A stretch of 64,000 nucleotides of DNA from Bugulina stolonifera (taxonomy: Eukaryota; Bryozoa; Gymnolaemata; Cheilostomatida; Bugulidae): positions 12,273,001 through 12,337,000 of the forward strand of contig OW285196.1 of NCBI GenBank assembly GCA_935421135.1, written 5' to 3'. Within the stretch, counting starts at the first letter, position 1. The number at the start of each line of letters is the position of its first letter. Both the position numbers and the translations under genes were made by a program. Below are positions 40,379-53,040 of this stretch, one piece after another. The notes under the pieces were generated by a model. That model was not told the origin of the DNA. It saw nothing but the letters and a program-made list of their open reading frames with translations, and did no database searches.

Positions 40379-43300
40379 CTAGAGATCATCTTCATCATCG
40401 TCTTCATCCTGAGGTGCTTTAGATCTGAATGTACCGGCAGGAGACAGTTGGTATGTGTGGTCGCCATCTAGTTCCACCATGCGTCTAGTATTTACATCCG
40501 TAGGTGGTATACCATCTATATATTAGTAAATCACTTTAATAAACACAAACAGTAAACAATGTCTAGAGAGCAGCCGTGGCCTAGTTGTTAGAGCTCTAGA
40601 CTCTCATGTGGGAAATTCAGGTTCGATTCCATAAAGGTCATTGGTGGTGTAAAGGTGCAAACACACGAGAGCGTTTTAGAGCGAATTTGACGCTCATGAA
40701 TAGCCCAGGTGCGAATGCTCAAGCTGAGCCAACTGAAGTATTGAGATGATTCGCTCGCCAGTCATTGGCTGTTAACAGAGTTAGTAAACATAAACATGTG
40801 TGTTGTGCCGAAGCGAATACACACTGAAATGTCATTCGTTAATTGGAAAATCACTGCGACCTTCGTTCGTCCTGTGTGTTTATCAAGGCCATAGCGTTTG
40901 ACGCTTGCCAAGAAAACGCTCCCGTGTGTTTGCACCTTTAAGAAGAGTATCAAACCTTATAATGCTGCCCCATCTTGGAAACTTAAGTAGGATATTGATG
41001 GAATAAGAAGACAAACAGTAATGATAATTTTCACAACCCCTCCTCCCCCTTACCTAGTATAGAGTGTTGAATGGTTCCGGGGCTATGCACATGCTCACTA
41101 TACCTCTCAGAGTGTGGCATAGAGAATTGAGCAGATGACTCACTAGACTGATGCTGTGCCATATACTCAGACATCCCTGTTGGGTCCTCTTCAACATCTG
41201 TGATGAAACAAAACATGGCTAAATCACAGAGTTATCTCCCCTTTGATTATAAATGGATGGCTTGGATTTGTCATTCCAAAATATAACACGGTCAATGATG
41301 GTTGAAAGAGGGAATTAGTATACAATGTACATGTATGTATGATAGACAGTAAACATCAAAGACATTCTGGCCTCAGTAGAAGTTTGCAGCAGCCTGTGAA
41401 CCTGTAGTTGGTCATTTAGTTATTAGCGTCTCAAATCTCCTATATACTGTATATATATTATTCATTTTAAAAGTTATAAACCCTAAAGCATATAGCATGA
41501 CAGAAAGAATATCATTTGCCATTATTATGCTAGGGCCACACTGACGCGAATTTTCTTGCGAATAGCGAATTTTGGCCAAAGGCGAATTCGCAAATTATAA
41601 TCGAGCGTGCCACACTGCAAAAGCTATAAGCGAATTCGCATTGATTTCACCCAATGAGGGATCAAAAATTATTATCCCCGGTCACGTTTCTCATTCACTG
41701 CAGAACTAGAACTCCGAAAAATGTAAAATAAAAATATAATAATTATTTTATTCTTACTTTCATTCGTTTTACACAATTCTTGCAAACGGAAGTAGTCATT
41801 TTATTCATCAGTTAAAATAAATATTTTAATATAATAATTTAAACTCATGATTGATTGAAAATCCGTGGCTCTGAACACGTGACAGTAACGTGACAAGTAA
41901 AAATTGGCCAATCACAAATTAGCGAGTTGCGAATTAGCTGATTGATATCAGCGAGTGCGAAATCGCTAATTTATCGCGAATTCGCACAAAATTTGCGATT
42001 TGCGAATTCGCCTTTGGCCAAAATTCGCTATTCGCACAAAAAATCGCGTCAGTGTGGCCCTAACATTAGGTCTCAATGTTTTTAATAAAATATTATACAA
42101 TATAATCATGCAAACGAAACAAGAGTGGACAACTTACATTCGCTTTCAGCTGGCTCCATCCCTGAAACAAACAATATAATAACTATTGAAAATCATGAAG
42201 CTAAAACATTATAGCTTCTATTCAACAATAGCATTTTTCTAAATTAACTGTGAATTTCTTTGCTATAATCACAGCTTTAGGCACCTTTTGATTGGCCCAT
42301 CCGTAGAATCTAGATTGGTACAAGTTTGTGTCCTCAGTGCAGCTGATTTACTTACAATATACATACTGATGATGTCATCATAGCACAATTACAAAATAAT
42401 AAACTTTCAAAAAATCTAAATTAAGCAACTGACTAGTCAATAAAGTCAAAGTTGCCTCCTAATAGAAGAATAAATATTGTAGAAAGCCAATCGAAAAGTA
42501 GACACTATATTATTGTACAATATCTCAGGAGATATACTGACCGGATTGGGTTACTGACATCATTTCCGTACTCGGATAGGCCATAGCAGCATCTGATGGC
42601 TGGTATACATGAGAGCTATTCTTGTTAAACATACTCAGATTGGGTGCCATAGCAGACGCACGGTTGGAAGAGTCTATCTGCATATCCTGAAAGCTGGAAC
42701 CGAGCTGCGAGTCTAACAATAAACAAAAGTAAATATGCGGGTGACAGAGACTCATGGGATATTACTATATGTGTGAAGTAACAAAGTCCGGTTTCTCCGA
42801 CTTCTCCGACACATACACTTACATTGCAAATCCTATTTTATTATCTGGTAAAACGGTGTTCATTTATATATTTTCACCAAAATGTTTTATATAACTCCAA
42901 GCTTCACTTGCTTAATACAATAGTGTATAGTAATCCAGGTTTGTTATAATTTAGGACATACGACCATATAGTCTAAGGCACAACCCCTGGTTTATCACAA
43001 TTTAGGACATGTCACTATATGGGGTGTATACCTACATGTAGGTAGTGCTTACCAGACAAGAAGATTGGTACGTTATTATTTGACTGTGCAGACGTCCCTT
43101 CCCCAGGATCATCGAGACCATGCCCATTAGTCGTAGCCTTGGATATGCTAGATGAAGAAGACTGAGAGCCCATACTTGTCATACTCATTTGTGGTTCTAT
43201 CGGCGGATGTTTTACTATTACCTGTTCGTTCAGATACTTTAAAATGTCTTCACAGTTGGGTCTGGATCTAGGGTTGTGGCGTAACATACGGCAAATAATC

Positions 43301-46300
43301 TCCTTGAAATCATAGCTATAGTCCTCGTTAGACATAAGTTCTTCCTGTATAAACATTGGTTTCTGTGTGACATCATTTCCATCCACTCCGTCGAGAATCT
43401 CATCATCAGAAAGATCTTGACGATACTGGACTATCTACATTTATAAATATTTGATAACTTGTTGGCTAACTGGAGGTTAGTTGAAGTTGGTATTGAAAAA
43501 AAGAAAGATGGATTTATATTAATACTGAACAAAATAAAAAAATTCTTATATAAAAGAATAAAGAAGTACCTCTTCTTTGATCATAGCTCTAATATCTAAT
43601 CTCCTTTGAGCTTTCATTTTCTGAAAGTTAGGGCAGTTATAATCTAGTTTGTTAGCCTTCAAAGCAGTGATGTTATCAAGTGCGTGCCACGGTATTTCCA
43701 GCGTCACCAGATGATGCAAGGCTGCACCCAGACCAAACAAATCGGTACCAATCATCAGTTCAGAATCGACCAATGTCTAAAATATAAAAGTCCAAAGTGA
43801 GAGTATTCATACATCTGACCAAGTCTGCAGAGAGGTAAATATAAGGCGTATTTGGAAACTGTACTGGTTCATATAGGACTGCTCTAACTATCCGAATACA
43901 ACTTGAGCGTTCAGGCGTGACTAGTGCTTGATTTGAAGGGGCTTCCCCTTGCTGACAATAAAATATTATTACCAGGCACGCCTAGCCTAGCGTCATAGCT
44001 AGCGCTATATTATTGAATAAAATATATTGTTATTGCCGCAGATTGCTATTTATAAGCTTGCACGGTGCAGAATATGCCTATAGCACCTGGAATATGAAGA
44101 CGAGTGAATTTAAGATAAAATCATACAATGGAAAATGTTGGTATCTTAATGATGAATAATAAGACGAGAAACATTTTTTACATTTTTATTGACTCCTAAT
44201 ATTTCGATGTATATCTATATATTATTATCTTTTCTCTGATGATGATGTATGGATATACTTAGAAATATAAGGAGTCAATAAAGATACGAAAAAATGTGTC
44301 CCATCTTATTATTCATCCTTAAAATCATACAACATTGTGCATAACCAAAACTTAAATTAAAAATTTAATCACCAAGTATAGAAAGAAAGAGGTACGTTAA
44401 ATGTATGCAGTAGACTTTTCCCAGGTCTTACCTCTGGAGCCATATACTCGGTCGTACCGCCTTGGCTCTTGAAGGACTCACTAACTCTGTTCCCAAATAC
44501 GGCCATTCCAAAGTCTATCAGCTTTGATAGTAGTCGCTTCCTAGCGTAGACAAACCAGTTAGCAATAGCCATTACACAATTAGGAGCTTTGAGCAGAATT
44601 TGGAATTCACTTCTAATGTTGATGCAGACAAAATGCTTTGCAATGGTAAAAATTGAAAAACAACACACAAAAACATAAACAACTCAACATATCCTGGTGA
44701 CCTTTTGTATTGGATGCGCAAAGTATTAGGCATTATTTCACTGTGGACAGTTAATAACAATTGTTATTATTAAATACACAAAAGTAATCTTGAAATTTCA
44801 AACAATACAAACTTATTATCTATTTGGTAAATCTACCAGGATGATTACCTATTGAGTGACAAATATGAGCATCAAAGCAGATAAAAACAATGAGAATATA
44901 GTCTGCGAATACAAAAGGTCGCTAGAACATTCTGAGTCTAGATGAACAGTTAGATATCAAGCGGAGCATGCTTACTCGTTATATAGAATATTGTCAGGTT
45001 TAAAGTCACAGTGAAAGACCCCACAGTTTTGTAGATGGAGAATAGCATCAGTCTGTTGACGTAAGATGTTGATTAAATGCTTCTCACCAAGACAGTATGT
45101 TGGACGTTGTTTCCGGAAATGCTTTGTTATCACAATATGATCACTCAAAGTTCGTCCTATAACACAAGTCCGTGCAAACACAAATACAAACCAAATATGG
45201 CAGTGGGGAAGCAACACACCCAAAAAGGAATGTTTTACTCTATCACAAGTAATCGTTAGTTTCTTTGTTTAAAATGAAATATCTGCAGCAATGAAATTTC
45301 TTTTGAACTATTTACTGTTGTTACTAGTAACAAAGGATGTGTAGCCAAATATAGATTGTGTGCATTGCTTGCCACAGAAATTTTTATAGAACATGTATTT
45401 TCCAACTAGAGCTGATGCGCTAATCCTAGGCAACGTTTATAACGCAATTAGAACACACTATGAAATAAGAGCAGACGACTTTCATTAATCACCCACCATC
45501 AAAGTATTCCAGTCCAAGAAATGTATCCAGTGAGCTTTGACATAGGAAAAATCTCTGGATAATATTGTCATGGGGATACATGCTGAGATGGCTGAATATG
45601 TCATTCTCTTTAATCAAGGTATCCCATGTTTGGTCCCTCGCCTACAGGTTTAACAAAACCAGCTTTAATATCACCCTGACATATCAGACTGAATACATCC
45701 ATATTCACAGCCCATAATACAACTATAAGTAACGGACAGGTGTCAGGGTGACGTAGGGTTGATAAAGTAATGGACAGGTGTCGGGGTGACGTAGGGTTGA
45801 TAAAGTAATGGGCAGGGTATCAGGGTGACGTAGGGTTGATAAAGTAATGGACAGGTGTCGGGGTGACGTAGGGTTGATAAAGTAATTGACAGGGTGTCAG
45901 GATGATGTAGGGTTGATAAAGTAATGGGCAGGTTGTCAGAGTGATGTAGGGTTGATAAAGTAATGAACAGGGTGTCAGGGTGACGTAGGGTTGATAAAGT
46001 AATGGACAGGGTGTCAGAGTGGCGCGGTTAGTGGCATAAAAGCCCATACATTCAGAAACTGTGAGTTCAAACCTCAGCCGTGTCATTTCTGGCAAAAGGC
46101 TTTCAGCAAGCTTTTCACATTGAAAATTACCGCACTTGCTTGAATCAGTAAATAGTAAAGGAGGTCGCATGTAGTGTCTTCATCAAACACCTCTGCCTGT
46201 TTCGAAAAGAAAAGCTGGAATCTGCACTCATGTTGTGGAAGGTGAGCTCATCCACACAGAACCCATTTCCTGTAGCTTATTCACTGCATTTCTTAGCTGT

Positions 46301-47408
46301 ATGTAGAGCATGATTTAAATGTTAATTCAGCTGGTAAATGATATACTGTACATACCTGTTTAAGGCAGATGTCCTTTGACTGTTGGCCCCCAGGAGTTGT
46401 CATACCAGCTTTGTAAACAACTCCAAATCCACCGCCTCCCTTCTTCTCTTGAATTATCAAATGATATGTCTCCTTGCTTTTCTAGTAAGTATAAGAGGTT
46501 AATACTGACCAGGTGAACTCCTAAACAATGACATCTAAAGGCATTGAAAATACTGAAACCATTGCATAAAATATAGATTCAAAGAATACTATGTTATTCT
46601 AAGTAGAGTTAAACCCCCCCCCCCCCCGATACTAACCTTCACTGGTTCATTTCCAGACGTAGCCGCCACCCCTACTGGTGTATTGTAATCTTCACTGGCA
46701 GCTGTTGGATGAAGCAGCCGTTCACTAGGCATAATAAAGTATTCGATGTTGCTGTTGGCATTCTGAAAATAGGAGAATATACAGGTTTGATTTGATTTTT
46801 CTACAAAGAAATTTATTTATGAGCAATCAAGGACTTGGCTCCACATCTATAGAAATAGCCTATCCCTGACTGGGGTTTGAATCTGAGGCTCTAGGGCTAG
46901 GCCCATTCATCAAAAATTGCAATAAAACTAGCGCATATAAAAAGCATGACCAATTTAATACGAGTATTAACACAAGTATGTAATACAAATGTATGTAATA
47001 CAAGCATGTAATACAAGTATGGAATACTAATGCATGCAATACAAGTATGTAATACAAGTGTTACACAAAACCGCCAAAAAAGAAGGGAACTCACATCCTC
47101 AGCAACTATGACACCATGACGGAGTCTCTCGGAGAGTTCATCCCATTTCTCTGCAGAAGTATGTGAATCAACTTTCCTTTTCTGAAAGTTTAAAAACTGT
47201 TGCATCATAACTTTTCATATTAGTATAGTACACACCTATTTCGTAACATAGTCAACGAATCATAGCTATTCGGGTGTTTATTGAGTAATCTACCTTACGT
47301 GGGGCTGTACCAAAATGGTAGAATATGCATAGTCTGAGGATCAGAAATAACACAACTTACAAATTATATTCAGTATTATAGAAGCTGTAAACTACCTACT
47401 TTACTCAT
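40379..47408 (-). CDS. Protein kinase B, non-RD (HCD) type, paralog of kinase A
   Basis: Tandem paralog of kinase A. Thirteen exons join in phase to 615 residues: 47408-47400, 47181-47095, 46762-46637, 46481-46356, 45641-45497, 45156-44976, 44540-44432, 43776-43570, 43434-43053, 42712-42542, 42161-42138, 41197-41054 and 40515-40379. The start is inferred: ATG AGT AAA joins in phase to exon 2 and gives MSKKRKV, a nuclear-signal-like start. Landmarks: glycine loop GGGGFG (89-94), lysine in ICLK (115), helix-C glutamate in IKENDIF, catalytic loop HCDFKPDN (213-220), DFG (234-236) and APE (259-261). The C-terminal 200 residues are Ser/Asn/Met-rich and end in QDEDDDEDDL. Exon 11 is a 24-nt microexon. 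The internal exons match kinase A in phase, so duplication preceded insertion of the intronic mobile elements seen only here. Family unassigned. Confidence 0.87.
40564..40649 (+). mobile_element. tRNA-derived SINE head
   Basis: GCCGTGGCCTAGTTGTTAGA (box A-like) and GGTTCGATTCC (box B) lie 45 bp apart, as in a tRNA. The stems do not close, and a MITE begins right after it at 40650. Intronic in kinase B. Confidence 0.65.
40650..40940. mobile_element. MITE, 291 bp, TA-flanked
   Basis: Terminal inverted repeats TAAAGGTGCAAACACACGAG and (from the right) TAAAGGTGCAAACACACGGG, continuing AGCGTTTT. Ends in TA on both sides, consistent with TA target sites of the Tc1/mariner type. No coding capacity. 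Confidence 0.88.
41531..42062. mobile_element. MITE, 532 bp, long inverted repeats, TA-flanked
   Basis: Ends TAGGGCCACACTGACGCGA from both sides, with inverted similarity continuing about 65 bp through AGCGAATTTTGGCCAAAGGC. The interior is AT-rich and non-coding. It lies in the kinase B intron between exons 11 and 12. Confidence 0.88.
44146..44322. mobile_element. MITE, 177 bp, TTAA-flanked
   Basis: Imperfect inverted repeats TGATGAATAATAAGACGAG and GGATGAATAATAAGATGGG (from the right) extend about 60 bp through TTATTGACTCC. TTAA lies at each end, consistent with a piggyBac-like target preference. Intronic in kinase B. Confidence 0.75.
45722..46018. repeat. Minisatellite of about 38 bp, 8 copies, abutting a SINE
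   Basis: Tandem units of GGTGACGTAGGGTTGATAAA followed by GTAATGGACAGGTGTCA. The last unit runs straight into the SINE head at about 46005 through a shared GGTGTCAGAGTG. Intronic in kinase B. Confidence 0.85.
46005..46190 (+). mobile_element. tRNA-derived SINE
   Basis: GAGTGGCGCGGTTAGTGGCA (box A-like) and GTGAGTTCAAACCTCAG (box B-like) at tRNA spacing, followed by a tail of about 110 bp. The anticodon arm is not tRNA-like. Confidence 0.68.
46800..46910 (-). mobile_element. SINE fragment, minus strand
   Basis: Reverse complement carries AGATTCAAACCCCAGTCAGG, matching the box B and tail junction of the SINE at 39553. The box A part is degraded. Confidence 0.55.
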
Positions 47409-47478
47409 TATTGGTCTGTGGACTGTTAGGTTCTGGTGGAAGAGATTCTCCTCGATCTATGTGCATATATCCATACAT
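47401..47478 (-). other. Possible upstream ORF overlapping the kinase B start codon
   Basis: A 25-codon frame starts at ATG 47478 (MYGYMHIDRGE...) and stops at TAA 47403-47401, overlapping the kinase B ATG AGT AAA by eight bases. It could be a translation-control uORF. Its own GT at the exon edge would leave the wrong phase for exon 2, so I prefer the downstream ATG for the kinase. Confidence 0.4.
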
Positions 47479-48360
47479 GCGGACTACAAAAAAAAGATTA
47501 GCAAACTAGAATCAAAAGTTAAAATTATGATTAAATGTTTGGTCCTAAATTTAATTTCGAATCAAGTGTTTAAATGCTTGCTGCTCGTAATGGTGATAAA
47601 ACAGTACGAGAAAGGTTGCAAGAAGAGCTAAAATAAAAATAAAAAGTCAGAAGAGTAAAATAAAATTTTTAATCTATGTTTTATAATACAATAGTGATAG
47701 TGTGAGGGATGCCACACTCGAGTTAATTCAAGTAACATTTTGTGTTTTGGTAAAAAAAAATCAAATTAAATAAATTAAAAAGGTGCAAAATAAAGGTCTA
47801 AGATTTATTTATAAAATTAAAGGGCAAGTTAGTATTAAAAAACTAAGGGAAAAGGTAGGGACATAAATGGCACATATATTTTACTATGTGCCACATACCA
47901 TAAAAAATACAAAAACAAATAGTACATGATTCATGGAGCATGAAATATAATATAAAAAAGAGGAGTTCTCACGACTTTTACTTTACACACATAAGTGTGG
48001 TCTGTGTGAGAACATGCAACAAAAAGATGACTGATGACTTGAACATATTGATATACATGCAGCTATCAAAAACTGGTAACTTGGATTGGGAGGGACAGTG
48101 ATGAACAACAAAACTGAATTAGCTTACATAAACATAACAAACATAAATATAATAATCATATATATGCTTGCAAACCATGTATACCACTTATACCTACATC
48201 TACATGTAGTAGAAACAGTAGCAAAATTTAATTCAGTATTAGCCCAAATACAGATCGCTTAAAAAGACAACTTACAGTTACAGTATTGTAAAATCAACCA
48301 GCCAACAGCTAGTGATATGCAAACTCAAACTTTACTTTCCTGGTGAGACTTTCCCTAGTT
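47479..48360. other. Upstream flank of kinase B, no gene
   Basis: AT-rich, with a poly(A)-rich tract near 47740-47830. It should hold the kinase B promoter. No TATA box at a clear distance, and no open frame of interest. Confidence 0.45.
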
Positions 48361-48368
48361 CTTAGTAA

Positions 48369-51300
48369 GGTTCACCGACAACTTGACCATTGCAAACCTG
48401 ACCATTACAATCCTGACCACCGTAGACTTGACCATTACAATCCTGACCACCGTGAACTTGACCGTTACAATCCTGACCACCGTGAACTTGACCGGTACAG
48501 TTCTGACCACCGTAAACTTGACCGGTACAGTCCTGACCATCGTAAACTTGACCATGGCAATAATCTTGACCACTTGCATATACTCATTCAATTCGGATAT
48601 AACCCGAAATTTTATTGTGAAATATGATTAAATAAGAGGTATTCCACAATATCACATTACAAATTCTACAACAATAATATTTAAGTAGATTTTAGAACAC
48701 TTGAAAATATTCTGGTGCGACATATTTTCTACAAACTTGACCACCTCTATACAAATCTATGTATCTTCACTTGATCAAGATATTTATTGCTACATTTGCT
48801 CAACAGTCATCAATCTTCATTTTCAAAGTAGAAATAACTTTTAAATTTCTCAATTTTGGGATTTATGATAAATTTTCTATTTTCAGCCATTGACAATTTG
48901 CCACAGAACTGGACCGGAACTGGATCACTGGCGATAAAGTGCAACATGTCTTATCAAAACTGGACTACTCTCTCAAACATCCTATTTTTTGAATAGATGT
49001 CCATTGTTTTGTTCGGAATTGTGTAGAAAGTATTTTCTCACAGTTATTCAACAAATAATTTTCCAAAAAACGTTCGAGATATAATTAAATTTTTGTTATA
49101 ATCTATTTTTAGTCATTGTCAACTTGCCTACATATTTCAAGCTCTTTCAAAGTAATGGTACGAGTTGTCTTTATAAAATTTGACCACTTGATATAACCCT
49201 TCAGTAAACAAGTAAATTTTTAAATTTATTGTTAAAATACTTGGGATATTTAGTTTTCTAGGTTCCTATAGCAAAAGTTTTATTGTAACATCCATCTTCG
49301 AATTTATAAGAGCATTTTACTAGTTTCTGGCAATGTCATCTTGTCCAAGACACTGGACCCCCTTGAATAACTTCAGCTGACATGTTAGATACATTAGAGT
49401 TATCCTCTCTTAATACAATTAGAGCAGACAACTTCTAAATACTATGTATTATTATTCAGTCAATGTTACTTGTATTGAACAACATTGCAAAAATATTATT
49501 TATTGTGGATACAATAGACTTCAACATCCAAGATTCATTCACTTTTCTCAGCTCATATTCCCTCTCCTGTGTATCTTTTATAGTGAAATTATAACTTAGT
49601 TTACCATCTTTCCTTAATTATTACTCCTGTACTGTTACCTAATGTATTTTTACTCCGTTATAATATTTTAGCCCACAGCATTATTTCATAACATTTGTTA
49701 GGCTTATTACCAAATAAGTAATATCAATTTTTATAGTACCATGTCGGTGTTATTGAACAATAATATGGATATAAAATTTCCAAAGTTGTCCTTAGATGAA
49801 CGCATTTATTTACCACTATCTGTACTAAATACAACATTTGGTTTGTTTCATATAATTTTGTAGTGTTTGTGCGTGCGTGTACGAGGTACGAGCATGGGAG
49901 AGAATTAACAGTGGTCTATAATATTGATCTCCCCTTTATTACGTCATGCACTGAGTGTGAGATAACCTAATGTGCTGATTAGAATGCTGTACATAAGTGC
50001 TGACCCATAGGTCCGAGTTAACCTAGCATGCACATCATGTATTGTATTCAACATGTATGTACTTAGCTTATCCTAACACCCTGGCTGTTAGTCTCGATGG
50101 ACCTTGGCTATGAGGCTACTAGTTTAGAAGAGATCACTCCAGTGTCTTTATTATAGAATATAGATGAGACTTTATTGAGCTCCAGCAGACAACTGATCTG
50201 CATACAAAAATATCGCTTCTTATATACAAAAACAACTTCCGGTGACTTAATTCCGGCAAAGGATGACCAGCAGTAGTTCTCACAAATAACAGAACAATTG
50301 CATTAAGCAGGTATAATATTGAATGTTCAAGGACCAAACAAACCCCAAACCCAAGTTCGGGTGCAAACGGAAACATTATAGAGGAGTGCCAACTCGCATA
50401 ATACCCCTTTGACCCCATTGAATAACTCCAACAGACATGTTAGATTCATTAGAGTTATCCTCTCTTAATACAATTAGAGCAGACAACTTCTAAATACTAT
50501 GTATTATTGTTCAGTCAGTGTTACTTGTATTGAACAATATTACAAAAATATTATTTATTGTGGATACAATATGCTTCAGCATCCAAGATTCATTCATAGG
50601 AAACACTTTTCTAAGTCCATCTTCCCTCTCCTGTGTATCTTTTTATAGTGAAATTATAACTTTGTTTACCATCTTTTCTTATAATTATCACTCCTGTACT
50701 GTTTCCTAATGTCTATAATAATGTTTCAGCCCACAGCATTATTTCATAACATCTGTTAGGCTTATTACCAAATAAGTAATATCAATTTTTATAGTATCAT
50801 GTCTGTGTCATTGAACAATAATATGGATATAAAATTTCCAAACTTGTCCTTAGATGAACGCATTTATTTACCACTATCTGTACTAAATACAACATTTGGT
50901 TTGTTCCATATAATTTTGTAGTGTTTGTGCGTGCGTGTACGAGGTACGAGCATGGGAGAGAATTAACAGAGGTCTATAATATTTATCTCCTTTTTATTAC
51001 ATGCACTGAGTGTGAGATAACCTAATGTGCTGATTAGAATGCTGTACATAAGTGCTGACCCATAGGTCCGAGTTAACCTAGCATGCACATCATGTATTGT
51101 ATTCAAACATGTATGTACCTAGCTTATCCTAGCACCCTAGCTGTTAGTCTTGATGGACCCTGGCTATGAGGCTACTAGTTTAGAAGAGATTACTCCAGTG
51201 TCTTTATTATAGAATATAGATGAGACTTCATTGAGCTCGAGCAAACAACTGATCTGCATACTGCATAAATATCACTAATTATGTACAGAAAACTACTTCC

Positions 51301-51720
51301 AGTAACTTAAGTCCGGCAAAAGGACGGCCAGCAGTCGGTCTTGTAAATAATAAAACATTGCATTTAGTAGGTATCAGGTTGGCCTCCTAGGTCGGGTACA
51401 GTAGGAAACATTATAGAAGATTTGCAATTCACATAATACAAAAATGTTTACATGTACAATGAAGAAGGCACTTGGCCTGTTACATCCATACAATGAGATA
51501 CATTTTACACAAATATAAGCAATGTCAGTGATGAAATGTCCACTTCACCACAATATTTAGCATTGTCCTAGTAATATAATATCATTGCCTAAAATTTTAG
51601 TTTTGTGAAGTCATTATTAATTACACCAGCAGATATACATTGTAGTTTGTGTACACATGTTACTGTATTCATGTAGTCACACATTCAGAAGTTATGCTCT
51701 CTTTTCAAATAATAGTAAGA
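48369..51720 (+). repeat. Left arm of the foldback element, with internal tandem duplication
   Basis: Reverse complement of the right arm, but longer because a segment of about 1.05 kb is duplicated: copy 1 about 49360-50410 and copy 2 about 50412-51440. Both carry CATTAGAGTTATCCTCTCTT and GTGCGTGCGTGTACGAGGTA. The arm resumes after copy 2 with CAATGAGATACATTTTACAC. Confidence 0.82.
48375..48562. repeat. 30-bp terminal minisatellite, left tip
   Basis: About six units of CCTGACCACCGTGAACTTGA followed by CCGTTACAAT. Because the unit is a multiple of three, all frames stay open and give spurious repetitive ORFs. Confidence 0.9.
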
Positions 51721-52899
51721 TGATACATCAGCAGCATATACTACCAGGAAACACAAAGTATTGACTTTATGCAACTTTTTCAGTGACTGTTGCTTCTAGA
51801 ACATCGTGTAGATGTACAAGCGTGTATATCACATGCAAAATGTACATGTGTACACTTAATTAGACATTTCTTTCTATCTGGAGACAAGACAATAATCATT
51901 GTACCTGTTAAAGTACCTGAAATATGGAGTTTTGTCTCACATAGAATTAAATCAGTAAATAAAAATCATTCAGCTTGGAATGTATCGTAATGATAGCAGA
52001 ATGATGTTGACATGATATGCAACGTATGTTGTTGTGATATGCATTGTTATGCAATATAACAGGTGTCCAAGATAAGTTACATGTAGATCGGCACGCACTA
52101 CATGCTATGTGTTTGAGTAAACAATATAAGAATCTGCATATAAGGAAAAATATTACTTTATTAGGATCCAAAACAAATGAGAAGCACAGAAAATCGGAGT
52201 TCTTTTATACTAATTTGATTCTACCCCAGTACCGAGGTTGTGTCCAGGTAGATTCGGTCTTCGGATATACACGTAGCTGCCTGTTAGTAATAGAGACACG
52301 CATAAAAATGCTATATGAAACAACAAATGAGTATACAACGTGGTATAATAATCGAGGAATGTGTAGGAACACTACTTAGTAAAGTAGGTATTACTCCAAA
52401 TATCATTTACATAATTAGTAAAAACATGTATCTGTCATAATATACAAGGTGCAAGTAATTAAGGTTCTCACGTTATATATTCTTGCACCCAGTTAGTTCT
52501 ATTTGTTGTTTTTGTGCAAGAACAAAAACAGCAGTACAACATCCACTGTGTACCTTTGTATTATAGTACTGTTGGGGGTATTGCAGGACGATCACCTCTC
52601 GGTCCCTGACAGCCAGAGCATCTAGTGTCTAGACTAAGGTAGTACCCATGGGATTATAATAATACAAGCAGAGACACTGGGACCTTGGGATCATACAAAT
52701 ATAAGCAACAAGTTACACAAGGAAGTCGGTACTTACATTCACTCAGTGTATGTAATAGGAGGGGCAAAAGTTACGGTATATAGGCACACTGTATTGATGA
52801 AGTCACACATTCTAAAGTTATCCTCTCTTTCCCAATGCAAGTTAGTGATTCCATAACACAAAATCATTCTAATACCCGAGTTTTTGCTAAGTACAAGTA

Positions 52900-53040
52900 A
52901 AGTACCAAGATACCAAGATGTTCTGCGCTGAGAGGTGTACAAGTAAAAGTTATTTTTCACTTTGAGATCAAGTAAAAGTAAAGTAAAAGAAAGTACAATC
53001 ATTAAGTACAAGTACCTGTAAGAGTACAAGTACGGTTATA
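52900..53040. repeat. AAGTACAAGTAAAG-type simple repeat
   Basis: Degenerate AAGTAC/AAGTAAAG units within the foldback centre, non-coding. Confidence 0.7.

Noticed and set aside
40564..40640. tRNA gene
   Set aside because: Box A and box B are present but the stems do not pair; it looks like a SINE head.
48343..48631. Open frames on both strands encoding repetitive peptides
   Set aside because: They result from the 30-bp repeat period being a multiple of three; the mirrored frames at 56974-57337 have the same cause.
52044..52379. 111-codon open frame in the foldback centre
   Set aside because: No domain, no splice partner and composition like the surrounding non-coding DNA.
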